Notes under the pieces: model-generated
The model's input: only the letters and a program-made list of their open reading frames with translations
Told to the model about the DNA's origin: nothing
The model's database searches: none
From: an uncultured Alphaproteobacteria bacterium
Lineage (GTDB): Bacteria; Pseudomonadota; Alphaproteobacteria; Caulobacterales; Aquidulcibacteraceae
Reading direction: 5' to 3'
Length of the DNA stretch: 47,243 nt
NCBI GenBank assembly: GCA_902826245.1
Contig: CADEEA010000020.1
Coordinates: 1-47,243, forward strand
Position numbers and translations under genes: made by a program
Shown here: in pieces, positions 24,072 to 31,938 of the stretch
Layout: each line of letters opens with the position of its first letter
Numbering within the stretch: the first letter of the stretch is position 1

Positions 24072-25397
24072 ATTCTGTTCCGGACGAGGCAAACGCAGCA
24101 CCGCGCGCAATCCGCCAAGGGGACTGGGCGAGAGCAGAATGTCGCCGCCATGGCTGCGCGCCACGTCGCGCGCGATAGCGAGACCGAGGCCGACGCCTTT
24201 CTGGTTGCGCGAACGGGTTGCATCTAGACGCGAGAACGGCCGGAAAGCCTCCTCGTAGAGGTCTTCGGAAATGCCCGGGCCGTCGTCGTCGACAATGACC
24301 AGCACCGCGCGCTCCTGGCCGCGCACCTCAATGGCCAACGTGTCGCCATGAGCGGCTGCGTTGTCGATTAGGTTTGCAATGCAGCGCTTCAGCGCCCGCG
24401 CCCGCCCCGGCGCCGATTGCCTCTCCGCGCTGGTCAAGGTGATCTTGACGCCGCCGCGTTCGGCAGCTTTCGCTAAGTCTCGGGTGAGTGCTGCTATGTC
24501 GACCTGTTCGGGGCGCTCCTCAACGCTGCCTTTGGCGAAGGCGAGATATTCGTCGAGCGTCTCTTCCATATCGACTAAGTCACGCTTGGCCTCTTCGATT
24601 TCCGGGGACGGGGCCATCAACGCGAGTTGCAACTTGAGGCGCGTCAGCGGCGTGCGTAGATCGTGGCTAACCCCGGCCAGCAATTGTGAGCGCTGCTCGA
24701 TGTGACGCTTGATCCGCTCGCGCATGTCGAAGAAGGCGCGTGTGGCGCCGCGCACCTCGCGCGCGCCGCGCACACGGAAAGCGCCGGAATCTTCGCCGCG
24801 CCCGAAACGCTCCATGGCGTCGGCTAAGCGTTCAATCGGACGCACCTGGTTGCGAATGAACAGGATCGACACAAGGCAGAAGAAAATGGTTCCGAAGAGA
24901 ACCCAGGTGACGAAAAGCGGCCCCGAACGCGCCACCACCCGGTCGCGCCGCGCGTCCACCTCCATAACCCCGCCGGGAATGGCGAGGCGCAGATGCACCA
25001 GATCTCCGGGGCAGGAGGGATCATACCAGACCTCGCGGTGGAGGTCGTCGCTGAGCGCCTCGACCAGATAACGATCGATAAAGGCTGTTGGCGAGCGTCC
25101 GCACGGCGCGCGCCGTAGCGGGCCGGTGGAATCAAGGCGCAAGCCGAGGCGCAGCGGGTCGCTCGCCATCGCCTGCACCCGTGCGAAGTTCCCCGGCGTC
25201 GGGTCGGCCTCGTACATCTGCAGAAGCAGCGTCACGTCTGCCGCTACCGCCTGGCTCATGCGCTTGGAGGTGAAACGCCAATGGTCGTCCAGAAACACAA
25301 GCGTGATGATCAATTGCAGAAACGCCGCTGGCACGATCACAATCAGCGCAGTTCGCCAATAAAGGCCACGCGGGGTGAGATTGCGGAGGTTAATCAA
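24054..25397 (-). CDS. EnvZ-like sensor histidine kinase
   Basis: 447 residues. The first membrane helix is YWRTALIVIVPAAFLQLIIT, followed by a periplasmic domain, a second helix LFVTWVLFGTIFFCLVSILF, a HAMP domain (NQVRPIERLADAMERFGRGE) and the EnvZ-type dimerization motif LLAGVSHDLRTPLTRLK with His245. The ATP domain shows NLIDNAAAHGD, DDDGPGI and GVGLGLAIARDVARSHGG. By family it should phosphorylate an OmpR-like regulator. The best partner is the same-strand regulator at 26676-27383, from which it is separated by an opposing glycosyltransferase gene. Confidence 0.94.
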   Translation of the reverse strand: MINLRNLTPRGLYWRTALIVIVPAAFLQLIITLVFLDDHWRFTSKRMSQAVAADVTLLLQMYEADPTPGNFARVQAMASDPLRLGLRLDSTGPLRRAPCGRSPTAFIDRYLVEALSDDLHREVWYDPSCPGDLVHLRLAIPGGVMEVDARRDRVVARSGPLFVTWVLFGTIFFCLVSILFIRNQVRPIERLADAMERFGRGEDSGAFRVRGAREVRGATRAFFDMRERIKRHIEQRSQLLAGVSHDLRTPLTRLKLQLALMAPSPEIEEAKRDLVDMEETLDEYLAFAKGSVEERPEQVDIAALTRDLAKAAERGGVKITLTSAERQSAPGRARALKRCIANLIDNAAAHGDTLAIEVRGQERAVLVIVDDDGPGISEDLYEEAFRPFSRLDATRSRNQKGVGLGLAIARDVARSHGGDILLSPSPLGGLRAVLRLPRPEQNLAAAQ

Positions 25398-25531
25398 CCC
25401 ATCTTACTCCAAGGTGGTGCAGGGCTTGCTCAGGTCTTTGCTTGCAACAGGTCTGGCGGCGGTCAAGCTTTAGCGCAATCCGCGACTGCGCTTGAAGCCC
25501 AGGGGGCGCGGCGATAAGCCGGTTGGGGGAA

Positions 25532-25687
25532 ATGTTCGAGGCGTCTCAGCGAATGCGCGGCACATTAGTTCAATTTGCGTCGTTCGCGGCGGTCGGATTG
25601 GGGATGCAGATCAACGACACTAGTGTCGCCGAGCTAACGCCGTTCCTGCCCGGCCAGACCGCCCTAACCTTGGGATCTGGCGCATGA
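25532..25687 (+). CDS. Small ORF coupled to the glycosyltransferase
   Basis: A 51-codon frame, ATG 25532 with GGGGGA just upstream, beginning MFEASQRMRGTLVQFASFAA and ending in TGA that overlaps the glycosyltransferase ATG (ATGA). It has one short hydrophobic segment. The LVQFASFAAVG stretch faintly recalls the N terminus of GtrA-like flippase partners of such glycosyltransferases, but the rest does not, so it may be a remnant or only a leader peptide for translational coupling. Low confidence. Confidence 0.35.
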   Translation: MFEASQRMRGTLVQFASFAAVGLGMQINDTSVAELTPFLPGQTALTLGSGA

Positions 25688-26697
25688 GCGGCGCTGAAAG
25701 GCAGGGATTCACGCTTTCCGTGGTGGCGCCGGCCTATAACGAAATGGAGACGCTAAGCGAGTTTCACCGCCGTCTCGCTTCCGTGCTGGAGGGGATCCCC
25801 GGCGTTTGCGAGATCGTTTATGTGAACGACGGCAGCAGCGACAAGACGATCGCGATTATGAATGCGCTGCGCGCGGAGGATTCGCGCGTGGCAATCGTCG
25901 ATCTGTCGCGCAATTTCGGCAAGGAAATCGCCATGACTGCGGGGCTAGACCACGCCCGCGGCGACGCCGTCATCGTGATCGACACCGACCTCCAGGATCC
26001 CCCCGAACTAATCCCGCAATTGATCGAAGAATGGCGCAACGGTTACGATGTGGTCTACGCCAAGCGGACCGCGCGTGAAGGGGAGAGCGCACTCAAGAAG
26101 GCGACGGCGGCGGCGTTCTATCGCGTGATCCAGCGCGTGTCGCGCGTGCGCATCCCTGAGGATACCGGCGATTTCCGCTTGCTCAGCCGGCGCGCGGTGG
26201 ACGCGCTGAAGCAATTGCGTGAGCAGCACCGCTTCATGAAGGGTTTGTTTTCCTGGATCGGGTTCCCGCAAAAGGCCGTGCTCTATCGCCGCGAGCCGCG
26301 CTTTGCAGGCGCTGGCAAGTTTAATTATTGGCGCTTGTGGAATTTTGCACTCGAAGGGATCACATCGTTCACGATCGCGCCCTTGAAAGTCGCTACTTAT
26401 GTCGGTGTTATCGTGGCGCTGGTTTCGTTCTTCGCCGCTGCGTGGATTGTGTACAAAACGCTTGTGTTCGGGGATTCCGTGCCGGGCTATCCGTCTTTGA
26501 TGGTGGTGGTGCTCTTCCTTGGCGGGCTGCAATTGTTGTTCATCGGCGTGATGGGGGAATATCTGGGGCGGCTGTTCAATGAATCGAAACGTCGCCCGCT
26601 CTATTTCGTGAGTGGATACGAACCGGCGAAGTCGCTAGGGCCAGGTTTGCTAGGTCCAGGATCGCTTCCTCCCGATCAATCCGCCGCCAGACGATAA
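25684..26697 (+). CDS. Family 2 glycosyltransferase, GtrB/ArnC/DPM1-like
   Basis: 337 residues. A GT-A domain has SVVAPAYNEMETL, VNDGSSDKT and the metal-binding DTD at 100-102 (VIDTDLQDPPE), then RIPEDTGDFRLLSR. Two C-terminal membrane helices follow (YVGVIVALVSFFAAAWIVY; LMVVVLFLGGLQLLFIGVMG). This architecture makes undecaprenyl- or dolichyl-phosphate sugars for O-antigen or lipid A modification. The sugar is not predictable. The last 20 or so residues (GPGLLGPGSLPPDQSAARR) overlap the regulator gene in antisense and look like a non-conserved extension. It sits between the kinase and regulator genes of one two-component system. Confidence 0.92.
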   Translation: MSGAERQGFTLSVVAPAYNEMETLSEFHRRLASVLEGIPGVCEIVYVNDGSSDKTIAIMNALRAEDSRVAIVDLSRNFGKEIAMTAGLDHARGDAVIVIDTDLQDPPELIPQLIEEWRNGYDVVYAKRTAREGESALKKATAAAFYRVIQRVSRVRIPEDTGDFRLLSRRAVDALKQLREQHRFMKGLFSWIGFPQKAVLYRREPRFAGAGKFNYWRLWNFALEGITSFTIAPLKVATYVGVIVALVSFFAAAWIVYKTLVFGDSVPGYPSLMVVVLFLGGLQLLFIGVMGEYLGRLFNESKRRPLYFVSGYEPAKSLGPGLLGPGSLPPDQSAARR

Positions 26698-27383
26698 CCG
26701 ATCCCGCGCGCGGTCTGCAGATATACCGGAGCGCGTGCATCGAGTTCCACTTTGCGGCGCAATCGCGTTACTTGCACATCGACCGAACGTTCCAGGCCTG
26801 CGCCGGTGCGACGCGCCAGTTCCTCGCGGCTCACCACTTCGCCCGGACGCGCGGCGAGGATGCGCAAGAGCGAGACTTCCGCTTCGGTGAGCCGGACCGG
26901 AACATCGTGATGTGACAATTCCCCGCGCATGCTGTTGAAGCTGAACGGCCCGAAAGTCACGATCTCGGGCGCTTCGCTGCGACTAGCGACCGTGCGCCTG
27001 AGAATGGCGTTGATCCGCAACGCCAGCTCCTGCGGTTCGAACGGCTTGGCGACGTAATCGTCAGCGCCGATGGAAAGTCCGCGAATGCGGTCCTCGGGCA
27101 TGCCGCGCGCGGTGAGCAGCACGATCGGCACTTTCGATGTTCGCCGTACGCTTTCGGCGAGCGAGAAGCCGTCCTCCACCGGCATCATGACATCGAAGAT
27201 CAGAAGGTCGAAATCCATCGCCTCCAGCAATCTGCGCGCGCCGGCCGCGTCGGCCGCCGCCGATACCCGCGCGCCGGCCTGGGACAGGAACCGTTTCAGC
27301 AGATCGCGGATGCGGTCGTCGTCATCCACCAGCAGCAGGTGCGGCGGGCGGTCCAGTGCGTCAAAGGCCGGAACGGCGATCAT
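26676..27383 (-). CDS. OmpR-family response regulator (PetR-like)
   Basis: 235 residues. The receiver has LLLVDDDDRIRD, phospho-acceptor Asp64 in LLIFDVMMPVEDGF, Thr in VLLTARGMPED and Lys in YVAKPFEPQEL. The winged helix includes VRLTEAEVSLLRILAARPG, SVDVQVTRLRRKVE and LQTARGIGYRL. ATG 27383 has no strong Shine-Dalgarno. In many alphaproteobacteria a similar regulator lies after a MarR gene and before its kinase. Here no MarR gene is present, and the kinase (24054-25397) is displaced by the glycosyltransferase gene. ilvE is divergent. Confidence 0.93.
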   Translation of the reverse strand: MIAVPAFDALDRPPHLLLVDDDDRIRDLLKRFLSQAGARVSAAADAAGARRLLEAMDFDLLIFDVMMPVEDGFSLAESVRRTSKVPIVLLTARGMPEDRIRGLSIGADDYVAKPFEPQELALRINAILRRTVASRSEAPEIVTFGPFSFNSMRGELSHHDVPVRLTEAEVSLLRILAARPGEVVSREELARRTGAGLERSVDVQVTRLRRKVELDARAPVYLQTARGIGYRLAAD

Positions 27384-27604
27384 GTCCCGCGAACTCCGCC
27401 GAAGTCAGGGCCTCTTGGAATGGTCAACCTAGAATCCATCAAAAAACAGCAAATATTTGCGCAAATGGCGGTCGGGGTTGACAGGCATGCCGCGATCATC
27501 GGACGAGGGGCGAAAATCGGCCTGAGGATCGCAACCGCCGACACAATCTCATTGGCGCGGCGGCTCCGCAAGCGCTGTAATGCAAGTTCAGAGGATCCAA
27601 CGCG

Positions 27605-28483
27605 ATGGCGTCAATTCCGTTCCACGATCGCGAAGGCTGGATTTGGTTCGACGGCAAATTCACTCCGGCGCGTGAAGCCAAGGTGCACGTGCTCACCCAC
27701 GCCATGCATTACGCCTCCGCCGTTTTCGAGGGCGAGCGCGCCTACGGCGGCGCCGTGTTCAAGAGCCGCGAGCACAGCGAGCGGCTGATCCGCTCGGGCA
27801 AGATCATGGGCTTCCATGTGCCCTACGAGCCCGAAGAGATCGACCGCGCCAAACACGAATTGGTCGCCAAGATGGGTTTCTCCGATTGCTATCTGCGTGC
27901 GGTGGCGTGGCGCGGGTCGGAAGCGCTCGGCGTTTCGGCCAAACACAACACCATCCATTGCGCCATCGCCGCCTGGGAGTGGGGCGATTATTTTGCTGAC
28001 AAAATGAAAGGTGTGCGCCTGATGATCGCGCCATGGCGCAGGCCCGCGCCCGACACCGCCCCCGCCAACGCCAAGGCCGCAGGCCTCTATATGATCTGCA
28101 CGCTCTCCAAGCACGCCGCCGAGGATGCTGGCTTCAACGATGCGCTGATGTTCGATTGGCGCGGCCAGATCGCGGAGGCCACCGGCGCCAACATCTTTTT
28201 TGCGCGCGATGGCGTGATCCATACGCCGACGCCGGATTGTTTTCTCAACGGCATCACGCGTCAAACGGTGATCGCGCAGGCGCGGCAGCGCGGCGTCGAA
28301 GTGATCGAGCGAGCTATCTTCCCCAACGAACTCGCCACCTTCGAAGAATGCTTCCTCACCGGCTCGGCCGCGGAAATCACACCGATCCGAGAGATCGCGG
28401 GGCTGAGCTTCAAGCCCGCCGCGATGTGCGAGCAAGTCATGCACGATTTCGCCGCGCTGACGCGGCGGAAGAACGCGACTTAG
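27605..28483 (+). CDS. ilvE: Branched-chain amino acid aminotransferase
   Basis: A 292-residue fold-type IV PLP enzyme that transaminates Val, Leu and Ile with 2-oxoglutarate. Visible features are WFDGKFTPAREAKVHVLTHA, FEGERAY, the PLP-binding Lys157 in NAKAAG, EATGANIFF and the C-terminal LTGSAAEITPI, which binds the cofactor phosphate. ATG 27605 follows about 220 bases of non-coding DNA. A TTGACA box at 27477-27482 may be part of its promoter, but no good -10 is seen. Confidence 0.95.
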   Translation: MASIPFHDREGWIWFDGKFTPAREAKVHVLTHAMHYASAVFEGERAYGGAVFKSREHSERLIRSGKIMGFHVPYEPEEIDRAKHELVAKMGFSDCYLRAVAWRGSEALGVSAKHNTIHCAIAAWEWGDYFADKMKGVRLMIAPWRRPAPDTAPANAKAAGLYMICTLSKHAAEDAGFNDALMFDWRGQIAEATGANIFFARDGVIHTPTPDCFLNGITRQTVIAQARQRGVEVIERAIFPNELATFEECFLTGSAAEITPIREIAGLSFKPAAMCEQVMHDFAALTRRKNAT

Positions 28484-28627
28484 CCTGTCGGCCGTTCCTG
28501 GGGGAGGGGAGCGCATTCCCCGCGCCTCCGCCCGCGCCAAGCAAGGGGCGCGAACGTGGCGTAATTATCTCCTTCAAGCGTGATGATAGCGACGGGAGCA
28601 TCGAGACGCCGGTCTGTCGCATTCCCC

Positions 28628-29992
28628 TTACCCCGTCGGCGCGCCGATCATCTCCACCAGCGAGCCGCCTACAGATATGGCGATCTGGGGGAACACGTCG
28701 GCGAAATAGGGGTCTACGCCGCTATAGAGCGAATTGGCTGGGCTGAGCGGCCCGACGCGTATGTCCACCGCCCAGGGCGCTGCGTGCTGGGCCGCAGCGC
28801 GCACCAGGTGCGGCAGGAACGGCAGATTTGCGCCCCCGCCTGCCAGCACAATGTCGAACGGACGCGCGTGCAGGCGGCGCGCGCGTTCGGCGACGATCGC
28901 CAGGCTCCTGGCGATGGTGTTGCCAAGCGCGTTGAGGAACGCCTTGACCTGCTGGTCCTCGTTGAAGTCGTTCGCGCGGATGGAGGAGGTGCGCCAGCCG
29001 TCCTTGAAGGTGACCCGGCCCTGGGCGAAGAATTCCTGCTTCAGTTCGCGCGCGACCAGGCGCGCCGTACGCAGGAAACGCGCCTGATCTTCCTTGTCGA
29101 TCATGCCGCGCTTCTTGGCGAGCAGATTTATGATCAGCCGGTCGATCTCGTCGCCCGCGAGCGCACTGCATTGGCGCGCTTCCTTGATCTCGGCCAAGGC
29201 CGGGGGATTGGCGCGCTCGTCGAACTCGAACGCGGCGATGTCGGTGGTGCCGGCGCCGATATCGATCACCATGACGACGCGGGTTGGCTCGTTGGTGTAG
29301 GCAAGCGCAGTCGCGGCCGCCGCATGCGGTTCGAACACGCCGGTCTCAAGGCGTCCATTGCCCGGGTTGGCGCGCGCCCGATCGAGAGCGTCGCGGCATT
29401 GGGCGATGGAGATGCCTTCCCCCGCGACCAGCAGTCGCCCGAGTTTCAGCGATACCGCCGCAGCTTCATTGAAGATAGTTTCGAACACGCGGTCGCGCCC
29501 GTCGCCGGCCCGCCAGACCGGGCTCGTGTAGCGACGGCGCGCGCGGCCGACGCCGATCGGCAAATCGCCCATGCGCGTGAGCGCGTCGGTGATCAATTGA
29601 TCAAGATAGGCGAGGTAGAGCACCAGCGCGTCGCGCTGGCGAAACGTGCCGGTGGGATCGGCGGAGGGGCGAATGCGCGTGGCGAGCGCGGCCTCCACGT
29701 CCTGCGCGCCGAGCACCGTCTTGAACGAAAGCAGCGGATCGCGACTGCCCTCGATGCCGCCTTGCGCGCGCCGCAGCGCACTGGGGCCGAAATGAAGCCG
29801 GCCGCTATCGACGAAAAGAACCGACGGCGAAAACAACGTGTGATCGGCGCCGGACACTGCGCCAATGGGGATCGGGCGAACGCCCGCCTCCAGCGGCATG
29901 GCCGGATCAAGGCACAGACAAGCCTTCGAAACCGCCGTACCGAAATCGATGCAAATCCGCGCTCGTGGGGCCAGTTCGCCTGCGTCCGCCAT
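28628..29992 (-). CDS. Hsp70/actin-fold ATPase-domain protein
   Basis: 454 residues. Phosphate-binding loops of the Hsp70/actin superfamily are evident: ICIDFGTAVSKA near the N terminus, VVMVIDIGAGTTDIAAFEF near the middle and IVLAGGGANLPFLPHLV near the C terminus. There is no substrate-binding domain of DnaK type, so it is an ATPase domain alone with a helical insertion (about residues 280-340). Similar solitary Hsp70-like proteins are annotated in alphaproteobacteria without a known role. The gene stands alone. Its promoter should lie in the 270 bases shared with the TetR gene, which contain two palindromes. Confidence 0.82.
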   Translation of the reverse strand: MADAGELAPRARICIDFGTAVSKACLCLDPAMPLEAGVRPIPIGAVSGADHTLFSPSVLFVDSGRLHFGPSALRRAQGGIEGSRDPLLSFKTVLGAQDVEAALATRIRPSADPTGTFRQRDALVLYLAYLDQLITDALTRMGDLPIGVGRARRRYTSPVWRAGDGRDRVFETIFNEAAAVSLKLGRLLVAGEGISIAQCRDALDRARANPGNGRLETGVFEPHAAAATALAYTNEPTRVVMVIDIGAGTTDIAAFEFDERANPPALAEIKEARQCSALAGDEIDRLIINLLAKKRGMIDKEDQARFLRTARLVARELKQEFFAQGRVTFKDGWRTSSIRANDFNEDQQVKAFLNALGNTIARSLAIVAERARRLHARPFDIVLAGGGANLPFLPHLVRAAAQHAAPWAVDIRVGPLSPANSLYSGVDPYFADVFPQIAISVGGSLVEMIGAPTG

Positions 29993-30127
29993 GAATCCCG
30001 CCAGCCTAACAGACTTGGAAAAAGGGCGTTCACCTCTGGAGCGGTTTCAAGGCGCGCGCAACGCGCGGGGACCAAATTCGGAGCCGTCTGCGCCCATAAA
30101 TTGCAGTGGAATAAACAAATTTTCACC

Positions 30128-30141
30128 TTGCGTTAACGCAA
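30128..30141. promoter_or_regulatory. Perfect 14-bp palindrome TTGCGTTAACGCAA
   Basis: The palindrome lies in the roughly 270-base divergent region between the Hsp70-like gene (start 29992) and the TetR gene (start 30270). Perfect symmetry and position fit an operator. The TetR protein encoded next door is the first candidate to bind it. Confidence 0.55.
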
Positions 30142-30220
30142 TCCACTCGCGGTTGCTGATTCGCAACGCGATGCCGCTCCGAGGTTTACTCGCGAGAGCG
30201 CCCCGGCCGCGTGCAGGAAA

Positions 30221-30234
30221 TTGACGCAACGTCA
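30221..30234. promoter_or_regulatory. Inverted repeat TGACG-N3-CGTCA upstream of TetR gene
   Basis: TTGACGCAACGTCA has 5-bp arms around CAA and ends 35 bases before the preferred TetR start. It would overlap the core promoter, so autorepression is plausible. It resembles the LiuR-type site at 45305 but has a shorter spacer. Confidence 0.45.
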
Positions 30235-30269
30235 TTATTGTGCGCAATGCCATGCTCCATGGAGCAGGA

Positions 30270-30887
30270 ATGAGCGACGCGGCGATTGCGGATCCGGTTG
30301 GAAAGCGGGAGCGGACCAAGGTCGCCAACCGGCAGGCGATCCTGGCGGCCGCGCGGCGCGTGTTTGCACAATTGGGCTACGAAGCCGCCACCGTGCGCGA
30401 CATTATCCGCGGAACCGACCTCGCTTCGGGTACGTTCTACAATTACTTCCGGTCGAAAGAAGAGGTGTTCGAGGCGCTTGCCGACGACGGCGCCCGCCGC
30501 TTCAAACCGCTGTTGCGCGCCGCGCGAGAACAGGCGCGCAGTTTTACCGAATATCTGAACGGCGCTTTCCGCGCCTATTTTCAATTCATCGTCGAAGACA
30601 ACGCCCTGGAGGGCCGTCCGATCGAGGAGCGTCGTCCCCATGTCCGTCTCGATACCCCCGAGATGATGGCGGTGTATCAGGAAGTACGCCAGGGGCTGGA
30701 GGCTGCCATCGCCCGCGGCGCGGCGCCGAGGGTGGATGCAGATTATCTCGCTTGCGCTTGCATAGGCATTGCGCAGGAAGTCGGCTCAGCGATGCTTCGG
30801 CGCGCGCCGGCCGATATCGTAGCCGCCGCCGAGTTTGCCGCCGGCCTCATTCTAAAGGGCCTCGATGGCGCGCCGCGCAAAAGTTGA
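30270..30887 (+). CDS. TetR-family transcriptional regulator
   Basis: ATG 30270, after a GGAGCAGG Shine-Dalgarno, gives 205 residues. A GTG at 30240 is an upstream alternative. The N-terminal HTH is typical: RQAILAAARRVFAQLGYEAA, then TVRDIIRGTDLASGTFYNYF and RSKEEVFEAL. The C-terminal ligand-binding domain includes AYFQFIVEDNALEGRPIEER. The alpha/beta hydrolase gene begins 14 bases later, suggesting that the regulator and esterase respond to a shared, probably lipid-like, ligand. Confidence 0.93.
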   Translation: MSDAAIADPVGKRERTKVANRQAILAAARRVFAQLGYEAATVRDIIRGTDLASGTFYNYFRSKEEVFEALADDGARRFKPLLRAAREQARSFTEYLNGAFRAYFQFIVEDNALEGRPIEERRPHVRLDTPEMMAVYQEVRQGLEAAIARGAAPRVDADYLACACIGIAQEVGSAMLRRAPADIVAAAEFAAGLILKGLDGAPRKS

Positions 30888-30900
30888 AGGGAAGACAAAC

Positions 30901-31935
30901 GTGTCCTGGTTGCGCAAAGCGCTCGTGCATTTGGCGTTGATGCGGCCCGACGCCGCTTTGATCAAGGCTTCGGGCGGCGCCCCGCGCACCGTGCGCGGAA
31001 TGTCACTCGATGCGCGCTTCCAGTTCTTGGAGGCGAAAGCGCGCATGCGCGGTGTGGACTGGAGCACCGTTACGCCAGCGATGCTGCGCGCGCAATCGGA
31101 CGCGGGCGCGGCTCTTTTCGGTGGAGCGTCCGCGTCTGGCGTGCGTACCGAGCGCGTGTACATCACCGGCCGCAGTCATTCGGTCCCGGCGCGGCTTTAT
31201 CTGCCGCATGTGCGCGACAATAACGCCGCGATCCTGGTGTATTACCATTTCGGCGGCGGCGTGATCGGCTCTCTGGAATCGTGCCATCGTTTGTGCGGGC
31301 TGATTGCACGCGAAGCCGGCGCGCCAGTCTTGTCCGTCGATTACCGCCTCGCGCCAGAACACAAATTCCCCGCCGGCCTGGAGGACGCACTTTCGGCCTA
31401 TAATTGGGCCTATGATCACGCCTCCCGTTACGGTGCGCCGGCGAAGAAGGCTGCAGTCGGCGGCGATTCCATGGGCGGTAATTTCGCTGCAATTGTGGCC
31501 CAGGAAATGCGCAAACAGCGTCCGCCAAGGCTTCAGCTGTTGATCTACCCAGGCGTCGACTTCGTCAGCGACACGCCCTCGATGCACGATTTCGCCGACG
31601 CGTTTCCTCTCACTGCCGAGACGGTCGAGCATTACATGAAGCACTATCTACCCGCAGGCGCCGACCCGAGCCAGCCTCGTCTTTCGCCGGGGCGTGTACA
31701 GGATTTACGCGGGCTTGCGCCGGCTTTGGTGTACACGGCGGGGTTTGACATGCTGCTCGATCAGGGCGCGGCCTACGCTGAGCGTTTGCGCGAAGCGGGC
31801 GTGCGCACCAGCTATTTGTGCTTTGAATCCTTGCCGCACGGTTTTGTCGCGTTCCCGACCGTCGCTCCGGCAGCGGAGGCAGCGCTGAAACGCATCGCGC
31901 GCGAAACCGCGCTGGCGCTGAAGGGGCAGGTATAG
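30901..31935 (+). CDS. Alpha/beta hydrolase of the hormone-sensitive-lipase (HSL) family
   Basis: GTG 30901 with GAAGGGAAG upstream gives 344 residues. An ATG at 30865 would overlap the TetR gene and is less likely. The oxyanion motif is HFGGG (from His116), the family GDSMGG has nucleophile Ser190, DYRLAPEHKFPAGLED is the typical HSL block, and the acid and base lie in GFDMLLDQG and LPHGF. Such enzymes hydrolyse short- to medium-chain esters. The first Gly of the usual HGGG is Phe here (HFGGG), a modest variation. It forms an operon with the TetR gene. Confidence 0.92.
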   Translation: MSWLRKALVHLALMRPDAALIKASGGAPRTVRGMSLDARFQFLEAKARMRGVDWSTVTPAMLRAQSDAGAALFGGASASGVRTERVYITGRSHSVPARLYLPHVRDNNAAILVYYHFGGGVIGSLESCHRLCGLIAREAGAPVLSVDYRLAPEHKFPAGLEDALSAYNWAYDHASRYGAPAKKAAVGGDSMGGNFAAIVAQEMRKQRPPRLQLLIYPGVDFVSDTPSMHDFADAFPLTAETVEHYMKHYLPAGADPSQPRLSPGRVQDLRGLAPALVYTAGFDMLLDQGAAYAERLREAGVRTSYLCFESLPHGFVAFPTVAPAAEAALKRIARETALALKGQV

Positions 31936-31938
31936 CGC

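Noticed and set aside
28580..30136. 518-codon plus-strand frame across the Hsp70-like gene
   Set aside because: Antisense to a gene with clear ATPase motifs. Arg/Ala-rich translation without domains.
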